Positions 25,404 to 33,153 of a DNA stretch of 33,153 bases are shown here, piece by piece. How positions within the stretch are numbered: the first letter of the stretch is position 1; each line of letters opens with the position of its first letter. Both the position numbers and the translations under genes were made by a program. Source of the DNA: Aurantimonas coralicida (GTDB lineage: Bacteria; Pseudomonadota; Alphaproteobacteria; Rhizobiales; Rhizobiaceae); NCBI GenBank assembly GCA_011050685.1, contig DRFF01000009.1, forward strand, positions 1 to 33,153. Direction: 5' to 3'. The notes under the pieces were generated by a model. The model saw only the letters and a list, made by a program, of their open reading frames with translations. It made no database searches and was not told the DNA's origin.

Positions 25404-27596
25404 TCACAGAAAGCTCTGCGGGTCCACGTCGATCTGCACCTGAACCGAGCCACGCGGGCGGGGCGCAGCGGCGACCATGGCGCGCAGGAACACCTGGATG
25501 GGCGAGCGGCGTGTCCCGTGAACGAGTAGCCGGAACCGATGCCGGCCGCGCAGCACCGCCAGCGGCGCCTCGGCCGGGCCGAGAACCTCGATGTCGCCGT
25601 CTTCGGTCGCCGCCCGTCTGAGCGAGCGGGCGTGGTCTTCGGCCTCTTTGCGGCTGTTCGCCGAGACGATGACGCTGGCAAGCCGCCCGAAAGGCGGCAG
25701 ACCCGTGCGCTCGCGTTCGGTGATCTCGCGCTCGTAGAAGCGGCTGGCGTCGCCGGACGCGATCGCCTGCATCACCGGGTGCTCCGGCTGGAATGTCTGG
25801 ATCAGCCCGCGGCTGGCCCGGCCGCCGCTGCGGCCCGCACGGCCGGTCACCTGGTGCAAGAGCTGGAAGGTTCGCTCGGCGGCGCGCGGGTCGCCATTGG
25901 CAAGGCCGAGATCGGCGTCGATCGCGCCGACCAGCGTCATCATTGGAAAATGATGCCCCTTGGCGACCAGCTGCGTGCCGATGACGATGTCGGCCTCGCC
26001 GTCGGCGATGGCGTCGAGTTCGCGCCTGAGCCGCCTCGCGCCGCCGGGAAGGTCGGAGGATAGCAGAATCGTCCGCGCCTCGGGAAAATCCGTCAGCATC
26101 TCCTCGGCGATGCGTTCGACGCCGGGGCCGCAGGCGACGAGGTGATCGAGCGTGCCGCATTCCGGACAGGCCTCGGGTCGCGGCACCGCGAAGCCGCAAT
26201 GGTGGCATTGCAGCTGGCCGCGCAGCCGGTGGTCGACCAGCCAGGTCGAACAGTCGGGGCACTGGAAGCGGTGGCCGCAGACCCGGCAGAGCGTCAGCGG
26301 CGCGTAGCCCCGCCGGTTGAGGAACAAGAGCGCCTGTTCGCCCCGCGCGATGGTGTCGGCGATCGCCTTGCCGAGCACCGGCGACACGAAGCGTCCGCGC
26401 GGCGGCGGCGCGGCACGCATGTCGATCAGCGACAGATCCGGCATCGCGGCTTCGGCGAAGCGGCCGGCGAGCCGCACATGGCCGTAGCGCCCGGACGCGG
26501 CGTTGACCCGCGTTTCCACCGACGGCGTCGCCGAGGCGAGGATCACCGGAAATTTGCCGAGCGAGCCGCGCACCACCGCCATGTCGCGCGCGTGGTAGAA
26601 GGTGCGCTCCTCCTGCTTGTAGGCCGGGTCGTGCTCCTCGTCGACGATGATCAGCCCGAGGTTCTGGAACGGCAGGAACAGCGCCGAGCGCGCGCCCGCC
26701 ACGACCTTCACCCGTCCTTCCACGACCTGCCGCCATATCTTCTCGCGCTGGCGCGGGGCGACGTCCGAGTGCCATTCGGCCGGCGGCGCGCCGAAGCGCG
26801 CATGAAACCGGTCGATGAAGCTCTGGGTCAGCGCGATTTCGGGCAACAGGATCAGCACCTGCCGGCCCTCGTCGAGGGCGCGCGCCACCGCCTCGAAATA
26901 GACCTCCGTCTTGCCCGAGCCGGTGACGCCTTCGAGCAGCGTCGTGGAAAAGCCGCCCTTTGCCACGCTCGCGGCGAGACTGTCCGCCCCCGCGCGCTGG
27001 TCGGCGTTGAGTTCGGCCCGGCCATAGCCCGTATCGGGCGCCGCCACCGCCGGCGGCGGTGGCAGGCGGACGCCGCGAAAACTGCCCTGTTTGATCAGCC
27101 CGTCGACCACCGAGGGCGTCACGCCCGCCGCGTGGGCCAGACCCGAGCGCGACCAGGCCGGCGCGTCCTGCGCGGCCGCAAGCACTCGCTCGCGCGCCCC
27201 GGTCATGCGGTCCGGAGAAGCGCCGGTCGCTTCGATCCCCTCGATCCAGGCTTCCGGGTCGAACGCCGCCGGTGCCCTGAGCGCCATGCGCACCACCAGC
27301 CCCGGCGGCGACAGCGTGTAATCGGCGACCCAGTCGATGAAGCGACGCATCGTGGCGTCGAGCGGCGGGCAGTCGAAAACGCGGGTGATCGGCCGGAGCT
27401 TCTTGGCGTCAACCCGGTCGGTCGCGCCGTTCCAGACCACGCCCGCGACCTGCCGGGGGCCGAGCGGCACCCGCACGATCGACCCCGGCGCGACCTCCAT
27501 CCCGTCCGGCACGGCATAGGAATAGGGCCGCTCGGCCGGTAGCGGGACGAGGACCGGCACGACGCGCGTTTCAAAGAGCTGGCCGGTCTGGGACAA
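25404..27596 (-). CDS. priA: Primosomal protein N' (replication restart helicase PriA)
   Basis: A 730-residue superfamily 2 helicase that reloads the replisome at stalled forks. The N-terminal DNA-binding domain begins 'VVPVLVPLPAERPYSYAVP'. Walker A is GVTGSGKTEVY, the DExH box is IIVDEEHD, and motifs 'FLNRRGYAPLTLCRVCGHRF' and 'IGTQLVAKGHHFPMMTLVGAIDADLGL' follow. Eight cysteines in CxxC pairs (CRVC, CPDC, CHHC, CPEC) bind the two structural zinc ions. About 94 bp of its 5' end (residues ~20-50) are duplicated at 30043-30135. The next gene upstream is in the divergent direction. Confidence 0.97.
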   Translation of the reverse strand: MSQTGQLFETRVVPVLVPLPAERPYSYAVPDGMEVAPGSIVRVPLGPRQVAGVVWNGATDRVDAKKLRPITRVFDCPPLDATMRRFIDWVADYTLSPPGLVVRMALRAPAAFDPEAWIEGIEATGASPDRMTGARERVLAAAQDAPAWSRSGLAHAAGVTPSVVDGLIKQGSFRGVRLPPPPAVAAPDTGYGRAELNADQRAGADSLAASVAKGGFSTTLLEGVTGSGKTEVYFEAVARALDEGRQVLILLPEIALTQSFIDRFHARFGAPPAEWHSDVAPRQREKIWRQVVEGRVKVVAGARSALFLPFQNLGLIIVDEEHDPAYKQEERTFYHARDMAVVRGSLGKFPVILASATPSVETRVNAASGRYGHVRLAGRFAEAAMPDLSLIDMRAAPPPRGRFVSPVLGKAIADTIARGEQALLFLNRRGYAPLTLCRVCGHRFQCPDCSTWLVDHRLRGQLQCHHCGFAVPRPEACPECGTLDHLVACGPGVERIAEEMLTDFPEARTILLSSDLPGGARRLRRELDAIADGEADIVIGTQLVAKGHHFPMMTLVGAIDADLGLANGDPRAAERTFQLLHQVTGRAGRSGGRASRGLIQTFQPEHPVMQAIASGDASRFYEREITERERTGLPPFGRLASVIVSANSRKEAEDHARSLRRAATEDGDIEVLGPAEAPLAVLRGRHRFRLLVHGTRRSPIQVFLRAMVAAAPRPRGSVQVQIDVDPQSFL

Positions 27597-27955
27597 AAGG
27601 GGGGGCTCCGGGGGAGGGCAGGGACCGGATTTGGCCGCTTGCGAGGAGCGGAACCGAATCGCGCATGGATTGGCGAGTCTACGAAGTCGGGCGGATGGCC
27701 GAAAGCGATGGTGCGGTCTGGCGGCAGCCGCGGACCAGATTGCCCGATCCGCGGCCTTGAGGCAGGCGATGATGCGCAGGGCCTCCGCCGCATTCCATCA
27801 GCGGGATTTTGCGCTTCGATGCCGCAGTCGGAGTGCGCTTCCGTCCTCGGCGTCGGGGAGGCCGTCGATTAGCATCTGAAGCGCCAATAATGATACTTGA
27901 GATATCAGTCTGCATTGCGTAGATATCGTTTAACCCATCCTGGACGAAATGATTC
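27597..27955. other. Divergent promoter region between priA and the XRE regulator gene
   Basis: No gene is supported in these 359 bases. The part nearest the XRE gene (27885-27935) is AT-rich and contains two copies of AGATATC, at 27900-27906 and 27921-27927. They are 21 bp apart, about two DNA turns, and the first overlaps a TGATA/TATCA inverted repeat. This is a plausible operator or promoter for the XRE-sulP pair. Confidence 0.45.
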
Positions 27956-28216
27956 ATGATTACCGCCTCACAACTGCGCGCGGCCCGGGCGCTTCTGGGC
28001 ATCGATCAGAAGACATTGGCCGAACGCGCCGGCGTATCGGTGCCCACCATCCAGCGGATGGAGGCCAGCCAGGGCAATGTTCGCGGTGTCGTCGAAAGTC
28101 TGACGAAGGTCGTCGAGGCGCTCGACCGCGCCGGAATCGAGTTGATCGGCGAAAACGCACAGAGTGTTTCGTCGGGCCGGGGGGTTCGGCTGAAGGTGCC
28201 GAAACCGCGAAGCTGA
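27956..28216 (+). CDS. XRE-family helix-turn-helix regulator
   Basis: An 86-residue protein with one Cro/CI-type helix-turn-helix (~4-58): 'RAARALLGIDQKTLAERAGVSVPTIQRMEAS' is the classic pattern. A short tail ends in a basic stretch (RLKVPKPRS). It has no ligand-binding domain. It is 77 bp upstream of the SulP gene on the same strand and most likely regulates it and itself. An antitoxin role is possible for such small proteins, but no toxin-like partner is adjacent. Confidence 0.9.
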   Translation: MITASQLRAARALLGIDQKTLAERAGVSVPTIQRMEASQGNVRGVVESLTKVVEALDRAGIELIGENAQSVSSGRGVRLKVPKPRS

Positions 28217-28293
28217 CACGAGCAATAAACGCGACGGCGACCGACGACTGATGCCGACGATCCCGCCGCCTTTTTCCAAGGCCGCCGGACATC

Positions 28294-30009
28294 ATGGACA
28301 TGAGACCCTCAATTCGGACCCCGACGTCCAACCCGAGCTTTGTCGCGCTCTTCACGCCCAAACTCATCACCGTCCTGCGCGAGGGCTATCGCCTCTCGCA
28401 CTTTCGATCGGACGTCGTCGCCGGGCTGACCGTGGCGATCGTCGCGCTGCCATTGTCGATGGCGATCGCCATCGCCTCGGGCGCCTCGCCGGCGCAGGGG
28501 CTCTACACGGCGATCATCGGCGGCTTTCTGGTCTCGGCCCTCGGCGGCAGCCGCTTTCAGGTCGGCGGTCCCGCCGGTGCGTTCATCGTGCTGGTGGCAA
28601 CGACCGTCCAGCTGCATGGCATGGACGGCTTGCTCCTGGCCACGATCCTGTCCGGCGTGATGCTGATGGCGGTGGGCTTGCTGCGGTTCGGCACCTACAT
28701 CAAGTTTATTCCGTACCCGGTCACTGTCGGCTTCACGGCCGGCATAGCCGTGATCATCTTCGCCAGCCAGATCAAGGATCTTCTCGGCCTCACACTCGGC
28801 GACGCCGAGCCCGGACCGCTACTGGAGAAACTGCCCGTCATCTGGGCCGGTCTGCCGAGCTTCAACGCGGCGGCGATTGCGCTGTCCGCCGCAACCATCG
28901 TCGTCATCACCGGCCTGAAACGCGCCCGCCCGCATTGGCCGGGGATGCTGATCGCGGTGATCGCCGCCGCTGCCGCGACCGGTCTGTTGCATCTTCCGGT
29001 ATCAACGATCGGCACCGCCTTCGGAGGCATTCCCAGCTCCTTGCCACTGCCGTCATTGCCGGAATTCACGTTCGCCAAAATCCAGGCCGTGCTGCCGAGC
29101 GCCGTCGCGTTCACGCTCCTCGGCTCCATCGAATCCTTGCTGTCGGCCGTCGTTGCGGACGGGATGACGGGTCGCCGTCATCGATCGAACTGCGAATTGG
29201 TCGCGCAAGGCGTGGCCAACGTCGCCTCGGGCCTCTTCGGCGGCATTTGCGTCACCGGCACGATCGCCCGCACCGCCACCAATGTGCGGGCCGGCGCGCA
29301 CGGACCTGTCGCGGGCATGCTGCATGCCGTCATTCTTCTGCTCTTCGTTCTGGTTGCCGCGCCGCTCGCGAGCTATATTCCTTTGGCCAGCCTCGCCGGC
29401 GTTCTCGCCGTCGTGGCCTGGAACATGATCGAAAAACATGCCTTTGCGACGCTGCTGCGGGCCTCGCGCGGCGATGCCGCGGTGCTCCTGGCGACGTTCC
29501 TCTTGACGATCTTCCGCGATCTGACGGAAGCGATCGTCGTCGGCTTCGCGCTCGGTTCGGTCCTGTTCATTCACCGCATGTCGAAAGCGACGTCGATCGC
29601 GACGCACGGACCGTTTGTCGCCGAGGACAGGGCCGATGATGCCAATGGCGGCCGCTCGCCTTACGACGAGACGGCGGCGATGGATCCCGACGTGGTCGTC
29701 TACCGGATCTCGGGGGCGTTCTTCTTCGGCGCGGCGGCGTCGATCGGCTCGGTGCTGGACCGCATCGCCGACACGCACCGCGCCCTGATCATCGACTTCG
29801 CGGCGGTTCCGTTTCTCGATTCCACCGCGGCCAACATGCTGGAGGGGCTGGCCCACAAGGCGACCCGGCGTGGGGTGAAAGTGGTGCTGACCGGCACCTC
29901 GCACGAGATCCGCAAGGATCTCTTCCTGCACGGGATCAAGCCGCCGCTGGTCAGCTACGAGCCATCCATCGACAAAGCCCTGGCGACGGTTCGCCAGGGC
30001 GTGGGATGA
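28294..30009 (+). CDS. SulP (SLC26) family anion transporter with STAS domain
   Basis: A 571-residue inner-membrane transporter with about 10-14 hydrophobic segments. Family motifs are 'DVVAGLTVAIVALPLSMAIAIASGASPAQGLYTAIIGGFLVSALGG' region, 'QVGGPAGAFIVLV' and 'ARTATNVRAGAHGPVAGMLHA'. A cytoplasmic STAS domain (~455-565) contains 'VVYRISGAFFFGAA' and 'LIIDFAAVPFLDSTAANML'. SulP proteins carry sulfate, bicarbonate or dicarboxylates; the substrate here is not evident and no carbonic anhydrase or sulfate-assimilation gene is adjacent. ATG 28294 is taken as start; a second ATG lies two codons further. Confidence 0.94.
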   Translation: MDMRPSIRTPTSNPSFVALFTPKLITVLREGYRLSHFRSDVVAGLTVAIVALPLSMAIAIASGASPAQGLYTAIIGGFLVSALGGSRFQVGGPAGAFIVLVATTVQLHGMDGLLLATILSGVMLMAVGLLRFGTYIKFIPYPVTVGFTAGIAVIIFASQIKDLLGLTLGDAEPGPLLEKLPVIWAGLPSFNAAAIALSAATIVVITGLKRARPHWPGMLIAVIAAAAATGLLHLPVSTIGTAFGGIPSSLPLPSLPEFTFAKIQAVLPSAVAFTLLGSIESLLSAVVADGMTGRRHRSNCELVAQGVANVASGLFGGICVTGTIARTATNVRAGAHGPVAGMLHAVILLLFVLVAAPLASYIPLASLAGVLAVVAWNMIEKHAFATLLRASRGDAAVLLATFLLTIFRDLTEAIVVGFALGSVLFIHRMSKATSIATHGPFVAEDRADDANGGRSPYDETAAMDPDVVVYRISGAFFFGAAASIGSVLDRIADTHRALIIDFAAVPFLDSTAANMLEGLAHKATRRGVKVVLTGTSHEIRKDLFLHGIKPPLVSYEPSIDKALATVRQGVG

Positions 30010-30042
30010 CCCGGTCGGTCGCCCTGTCCCGTATGATTTCGG

Positions 30043-30135
30043 CGACCTGCCGGCGGCCGAGCGGCACCTGCACGATCGAACCCGGCGCGACCTCCATCTG
30101 TCCGGCACAGCACAGGAATAGGGCCGCTCGGCCGG
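30043..30135 (-). pseudogene. Duplicated, frameshifted fragment of the priA 5' end
   Basis: These 93 bases align with 27446-27539 inside priA, same strand, with seven differences by my count including one deleted base. Weaker similarity seems to extend to about 30008 (ACCCGGTCGGTCGC occurs in both). On the minus strand it reads LPAERPYSCAVP, a frameshift at the deletion, then MEVAPGSIVQVPLGRRQVA, matching PriA residues ~20-50. It carries no start and cannot encode a protein. Confidence 0.92.
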
Positions 30136-30306
30136 CAGACGGGCGTCATCGCTAAGTCATTTGTAAATGCAACTGCCGCATCGGAAGACAGTCGCCCGTG
30201 GTGTCGCGAGCGGCCGGACGGTCCGTGTTCCGCGCGGGTCTCCTGCCGCGCGGTTGCGCTTCTGATTACCCTATGTAAGGCTTAGACTTTACTTTGGGAG
30301 AATTTC

Positions 30307-32574
30307 ATGGCGACGATCATCAGCACCGACCAGACGGCGACTTACAACATCACCACCAACGACACCTATGTCTTCCTTCAGGACGTCTCGGTGACGGCGC
30401 CCGGCACCGACACTGCGATCACTGTCACGGGTAGCGTCGACGCGACGATCCACGTCGCCGGACTGCTCAGCGGCGCTATTGGCGTCAGTCTCAACAGCAA
30501 CGACGTGTTCAACCTTGCCCCCACTGGTACGATCGCCGTCGGCACCGCTGGTGTCCATGCATCCGGCGCCGGCAATTCCGTCACCATCGCCGGCTCGATC
30601 TTTTCGGACAACTCTGGCGCCGCTCTGTACGGGGGGAATAATGTCGCCACCGTCAGCGGCACAATCTCGGCGTACATGGGAATATATTTCGCAGGCGCGA
30701 ACAACCGCGCCTCGATCACCGGCACCGTGACGGGCGATGATTTCGGCATTTATGTCAACGGCGGATCGGGCAATGCGATCGACATCGGTGCCAGCGGCTA
30801 TATCCGCGGCGGCTCAAATGCCGACGAGACCGTGGACCTTTCAGCTGCCATCCGCTTTGGCGGTGCCGGCAATGTCAACAGCCTGGTCAATGCCGGGACG
30901 ATCGTCGCCGAGGCCAGCAACCTCACCGGCCGCCGCATCGCCGTGCTCGACGGCAACATGGACGGCACCGCCTCGGGCGCCACCAGCATCGTCAATACCG
31001 GCCTGATCGACGGCGACATCCTGCTCGGCGAGGGCAACGACCTCTATGACGGCTCCGGCACCGGCCGGGTCACCGGCATCGTCAGTGGCGGCGCCGGCAC
31101 CGACACGCTGATCGGCGGTATCGCCAACGAAAACTTCTACGGCAACACCGGCGACGATTTGCTGGAGGGCGGCGCCGGCAACGACAATCTCGACGGCGGC
31201 TCCGGCGCCGACGCACTCCACGGTGGCGCCGGCTACGACTTTGCCTTTTACAGCCAGGCGGGGAGCGGCGTCACCGCCGATCTGTCCGGCCTCGTCGCCG
31301 GCACCGGCGAGGCCGCCGGCGACAGCTATCGCGGCATCGAGGGGCTGGTCGGCAGCCAGTTCTTCGACCAGCTCTCCGGCGACGGCGGCACCAACGTCCT
31401 CTATGGGCTCGGCGGCGCCGACTTCCTCTATGGCCGCGCCGGCGACGACTCGCTCTATGGCGGCGACGACAACGACGTCCTGTTCGGCGGCGAGGGCCGC
31501 GACCTGCTCGACGGCGGCGCCGGCATCGACACCGCCTCCTACGCCTTCGCCCCTGAAGGCGTTACCGTGTCGCTCGACGGCGGGACCGGCACCGGCGAGG
31601 CGACCGGCGACCGCTTCGTTTCCATCGAGAACATCAACGGCAGCGAGTTCGCCGACAACATCACCGGCGACGGCATCGGCAACATCCTCAACGGCCTCGG
31701 CGGCAATGACACCCTCAACGGCCTCGCCGGCGACGACACGCTCTATGGCGGTGACGATAACGACCTCCTGTTCGGCGGCGCCGGCGGCGACCTGCTCGAC
31801 GGCGGCGCCGGCATCGACACCGCCTCCTACGCCTTCGCGGCGGCAGGGGTCACCGTGTCGCTCGACGGCGGCACCGGCACCGGCGAGGCGACCGGCGACG
31901 GCTTCGTCTCGATCGAGAACATCAATGGCAGTGAGTTCGCCGACAGCATCACCGGCGACGGCACCGACAACACCCTCAACGGTCTTGGCGGCGACGACAC
32001 ACTCAACGGCGGGTCGGGCAATGACAGCCTCAATGGCGGCGACGGCCGGGACACGCTGATCGGCGCTGCCGGCGCTGACCATCTCGACGGCGGCGCCGGC
32101 TGGGACAGCGTCGATTACAGCGCCTCCGGCACGGCCGTGTGGGTCGACATTTCCAATACCACCGCCAGCACCGGCGGCGACGCACAGGTCGATACCTTCA
32201 ACCTGATCAACAGCATCGTCGGCAGCGGCTTTTCCGACACGCTCTATGGCGACATGTGGAGCAACATCATCCATGGCGGCGCCGGTATCGACATCATCGA
32301 TGGCGGCGGCCTCAACGACATCATCTATGGCGGCGACGGCGCCGACTGGTTCATCTTCACACCCGGTGCCGGCGCCGACACGCTGGCCGATTTCGTCGAC
32401 AATTCCGACCGGATCGACCTCAGAACATTCGGTTTCGCCAGCGCCGCCGAGGCGTTGGGCTTTGCCACCGACACGGGCACCGGCGTGCGCTTCAACTTCA
32501 CCGACGGCTCGCAGCTCGACGTCGCCAATGTCGCCAATGTCGCCGACCTGGAGAACGACATCATCTTCGCCTGA
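30307..32574 (+). CDS. RTX-type calcium-binding repeat protein
   Basis: A 755-residue acidic, glycine- and aspartate-rich protein without an N-terminal signal peptide. Residues ~1-235 look like parallel beta-helix repeats (runs such as '[20 protein letters not shown]' and 'INTGLIDG'-type turns). From ~240 on, GGxGxDxLxGG nonapeptides that form calcium-binding beta-rolls predominate, e.g. '[20 protein letters not shown]'. Two 96-residue units (~383-478 and ~479-574) are near-identical. The C-terminus ends in hydrophobic 'ENDIIFA', as expected for type I secretion, but no ABC transporter, membrane fusion protein or protease domain is present here. It is probably a secreted surface or matrix protein. 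GGGAG is eight bases before the ATG. Confidence 0.93.
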   Translation: MATIISTDQTATYNITTNDTYVFLQDVSVTAPGTDTAITVTGSVDATIHVAGLLSGAIGVSLNSNDVFNLAPTGTIAVGTAGVHASGAGNSVTIAGSIFSDNSGAALYGGNNVATVSGTISAYMGIYFAGANNRASITGTVTGDDFGIYVNGGSGNAIDIGASGYIRGGSNADETVDLSAAIRFGGAGNVNSLVNAGTIVAEASNLTGRRIAVLDGNMDGTASGATSIVNTGLIDGDILLGEGNDLYDGSGTGRVTGIVSGGAGTDTLIGGIANENFYGNTGDDLLEGGAGNDNLDGGSGADALHGGAGYDFAFYSQAGSGVTADLSGLVAGTGEAAGDSYRGIEGLVGSQFFDQLSGDGGTNVLYGLGGADFLYGRAGDDSLYGGDDNDVLFGGEGRDLLDGGAGIDTASYAFAPEGVTVSLDGGTGTGEATGDRFVSIENINGSEFADNITGDGIGNILNGLGGNDTLNGLAGDDTLYGGDDNDLLFGGAGGDLLDGGAGIDTASYAFAAAGVTVSLDGGTGTGEATGDGFVSIENINGSEFADSITGDGTDNTLNGLGGDDTLNGGSGNDSLNGGDGRDTLIGAAGADHLDGGAGWDSVDYSASGTAVWVDISNTTASTGGDAQVDTFNLINSIVGSGFSDTLYGDMWSNIIHGGAGIDIIDGGGLNDIIYGGDGADWFIFTPGAGADTLADFVDNSDRIDLRTFGFASAAEALGFATDTGTGVRFNFTDGSQLDVANVANVADLENDIIFA
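31453..32028 (+). repeat. Two tandem 288-bp units within the RTX gene
   Basis: Unit 1 (31453-31740) and unit 2 (31741-32028) both begin CTCTATGGCGG and contain the same long stretch around 'GGCGGCGCCGGCATCGACAC'. They are nearly identical over most of their length and diverge in the last part. The period of exactly 96 codons keeps the frame. Confidence 0.85.
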
Positions 32575-32850
32575 GGCGGAGAAAGCGCGACGGGCGGGCG
32601 GCGATCCCCGGGCGCTAGCCTTTCCGCGAAGCCTTCGCCGCGAGTGTCGACATGCTCCTTTGCGGGAAGGAAGCGGCCTTAGTGACTGGAACCCCAGCCG
32701 CGGAAGCTGGTTTCCGCCGTCTGTTTTTGCCGCCTATGGTCGGTCGGTTTCGGCCGGTCGCCGTCGTGGCAACCACTTTCCCATATAGCGCCGGCCCCCC
32801 CATTCCTGCTAAGACGCGGCAGATTGCGAACCGAACCCAACGAGGGCGCC

Positions 32851-33134
32851 ATGAAATTCTTCGTCGACACCGCCTACATCGCCGAGATCAAGGAACTCGC
32901 CGACACGGGTCTCCTCGACGGCGTGACCACCAACCCGTCGCTGATCATGAAGGCGAACCGGCCGATGAAAGAGGTGGTCGCCGAGATCTGCGCCGTCGTC
33001 GACGGCCCGGTCTCGGCCGAGGTCACCGCCGTCGAAACCGACGCCATGATCCGCGAGGGCAAGATCTTGGCCGCCATCGCCGACAATGTCTGCATCAAGC
33101 TGCCGCTGACGCTGCCCGGCCTGAAGGCCTGCAA
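32851..33134 (+). CDS. fsa: Fructose-6-phosphate aldolase / transaldolase-like protein (3' truncated)
   Basis: The first ~94 residues of a small class I aldolase of the FSA/TalC type. The start '[16 protein letters not shown]', followed by '[15 protein letters not shown]', is characteristic, and Lys83 in 'CIKLPLT' is the likely Schiff-base lysine (Lys85 of E. coli FsaA). The reading continues to 'PGLKAC' and is then cut by adapter sequence, not by a real stop, so the gene is probably intact in the organism (~217 residues usual). It transfers or cleaves three-carbon units in sugar phosphate metabolism. Confidence 0.93.
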
Positions 33135-33153
33135 CTGTCTCTTATACACATCT
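33135..33153. other. Nextera/Tn5 mosaic-end adapter (sequencing artefact)
   Basis: The last 19 bases, CTGTCTCTTATACACATCT, are exactly the Tn5 transposase mosaic end used in tagmentation libraries. They are untrimmed adapter, not genomic DNA, and they truncate fsa. Confidence 0.98.

Noticed and set aside
27956-28216. Toxin-antitoxin pair involving the XRE protein
   Set aside because: The neighbours are priA (divergent) and a large anion transporter; no small toxin-like gene adjoins it.
30307-32574. CRISPR array or intergenic tandem repeat in the 30.3-32.6 kb region
   Set aside because: The repetitive DNA is the coding sequence of RTX nonapeptides in one intact frame, with no spacer structure.
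32874-33149. Minus-strand open frame starting MYKRQ
   Set aside because: It begins in the adapter and runs antisense to fsa; the MYKRQ start is the translated mosaic end.

Overview
This is a GC-rich, densely coding stretch from an alphaproteobacterium, most likely of the order Hyphomicrobiales (Rhizobiales). The evidence is the atpHAGDC operon next to priA, the envC-like/ctpA/divergent polysaccharide deacetylase/rppH cluster, chemoreceptors ending in a WEEF pentapeptide, and the codon use. The window looks like a whole short-read contig. It opens on a perfect 27-nt palindrome, and its last 19 bases are the Tn5/Nextera mosaic-end adapter, so the final gene (fsa) is cut artificially.

Left part (1-8170): the 3' end of an MmeI-type DNA methyltransferase gene, then a mercury-resistance cluster (merR divergent from merT-merP-merF-GDCC protein-MerA-like flavoprotein) with a classical 19-bp-spacer MerR promoter. 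Next comes a chemotaxis cluster with a soluble PAS-PAS chemoreceptor between two closely related CheW adaptors, and a Tat-exported dienelactone hydrolase-like protein.

Middle (8280-18545): a UvrD/PcrA helicase gene carrying two in-frame palindromic insertions, a DUF559 endonuclease-like gene, and an 857-bp gene-free stretch packed with hairpins. The cell-envelope cluster envC-like/ctpA/polysaccharide deacetylase follows, then rppH, a VOC protein and a LysE-type exporter.

Right part (18697-33153): the F1 ATP synthase operon atpH-A-G-D-[orf]-C on the minus strand, with an unexpected secreted small protein gene between atpD and atpC. Beyond it are a small membrane protein, a secreted protein and priA. 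Between priA and fsa lies an apparently inserted block: an XRE regulator, a SulP anion transporter and a large RTX calcium-binding protein. This block contains a second, frameshifted copy of about 94 bp of the priA 5' end, which looks like a scar of the insertion.

The observations most worth following are the palindromes living in frame inside uvrD and the methylase gene, the MerA-like enzyme that lacks the usual C-terminal cysteine pair beside a small cysteine-rich protein that ends in one, the atpD-atpC insertion, the priA duplication scar, and the hairpin-rich region at 11840-12135. No tRNA, rRNA, CRISPR array or complete insertion sequence was recognised.
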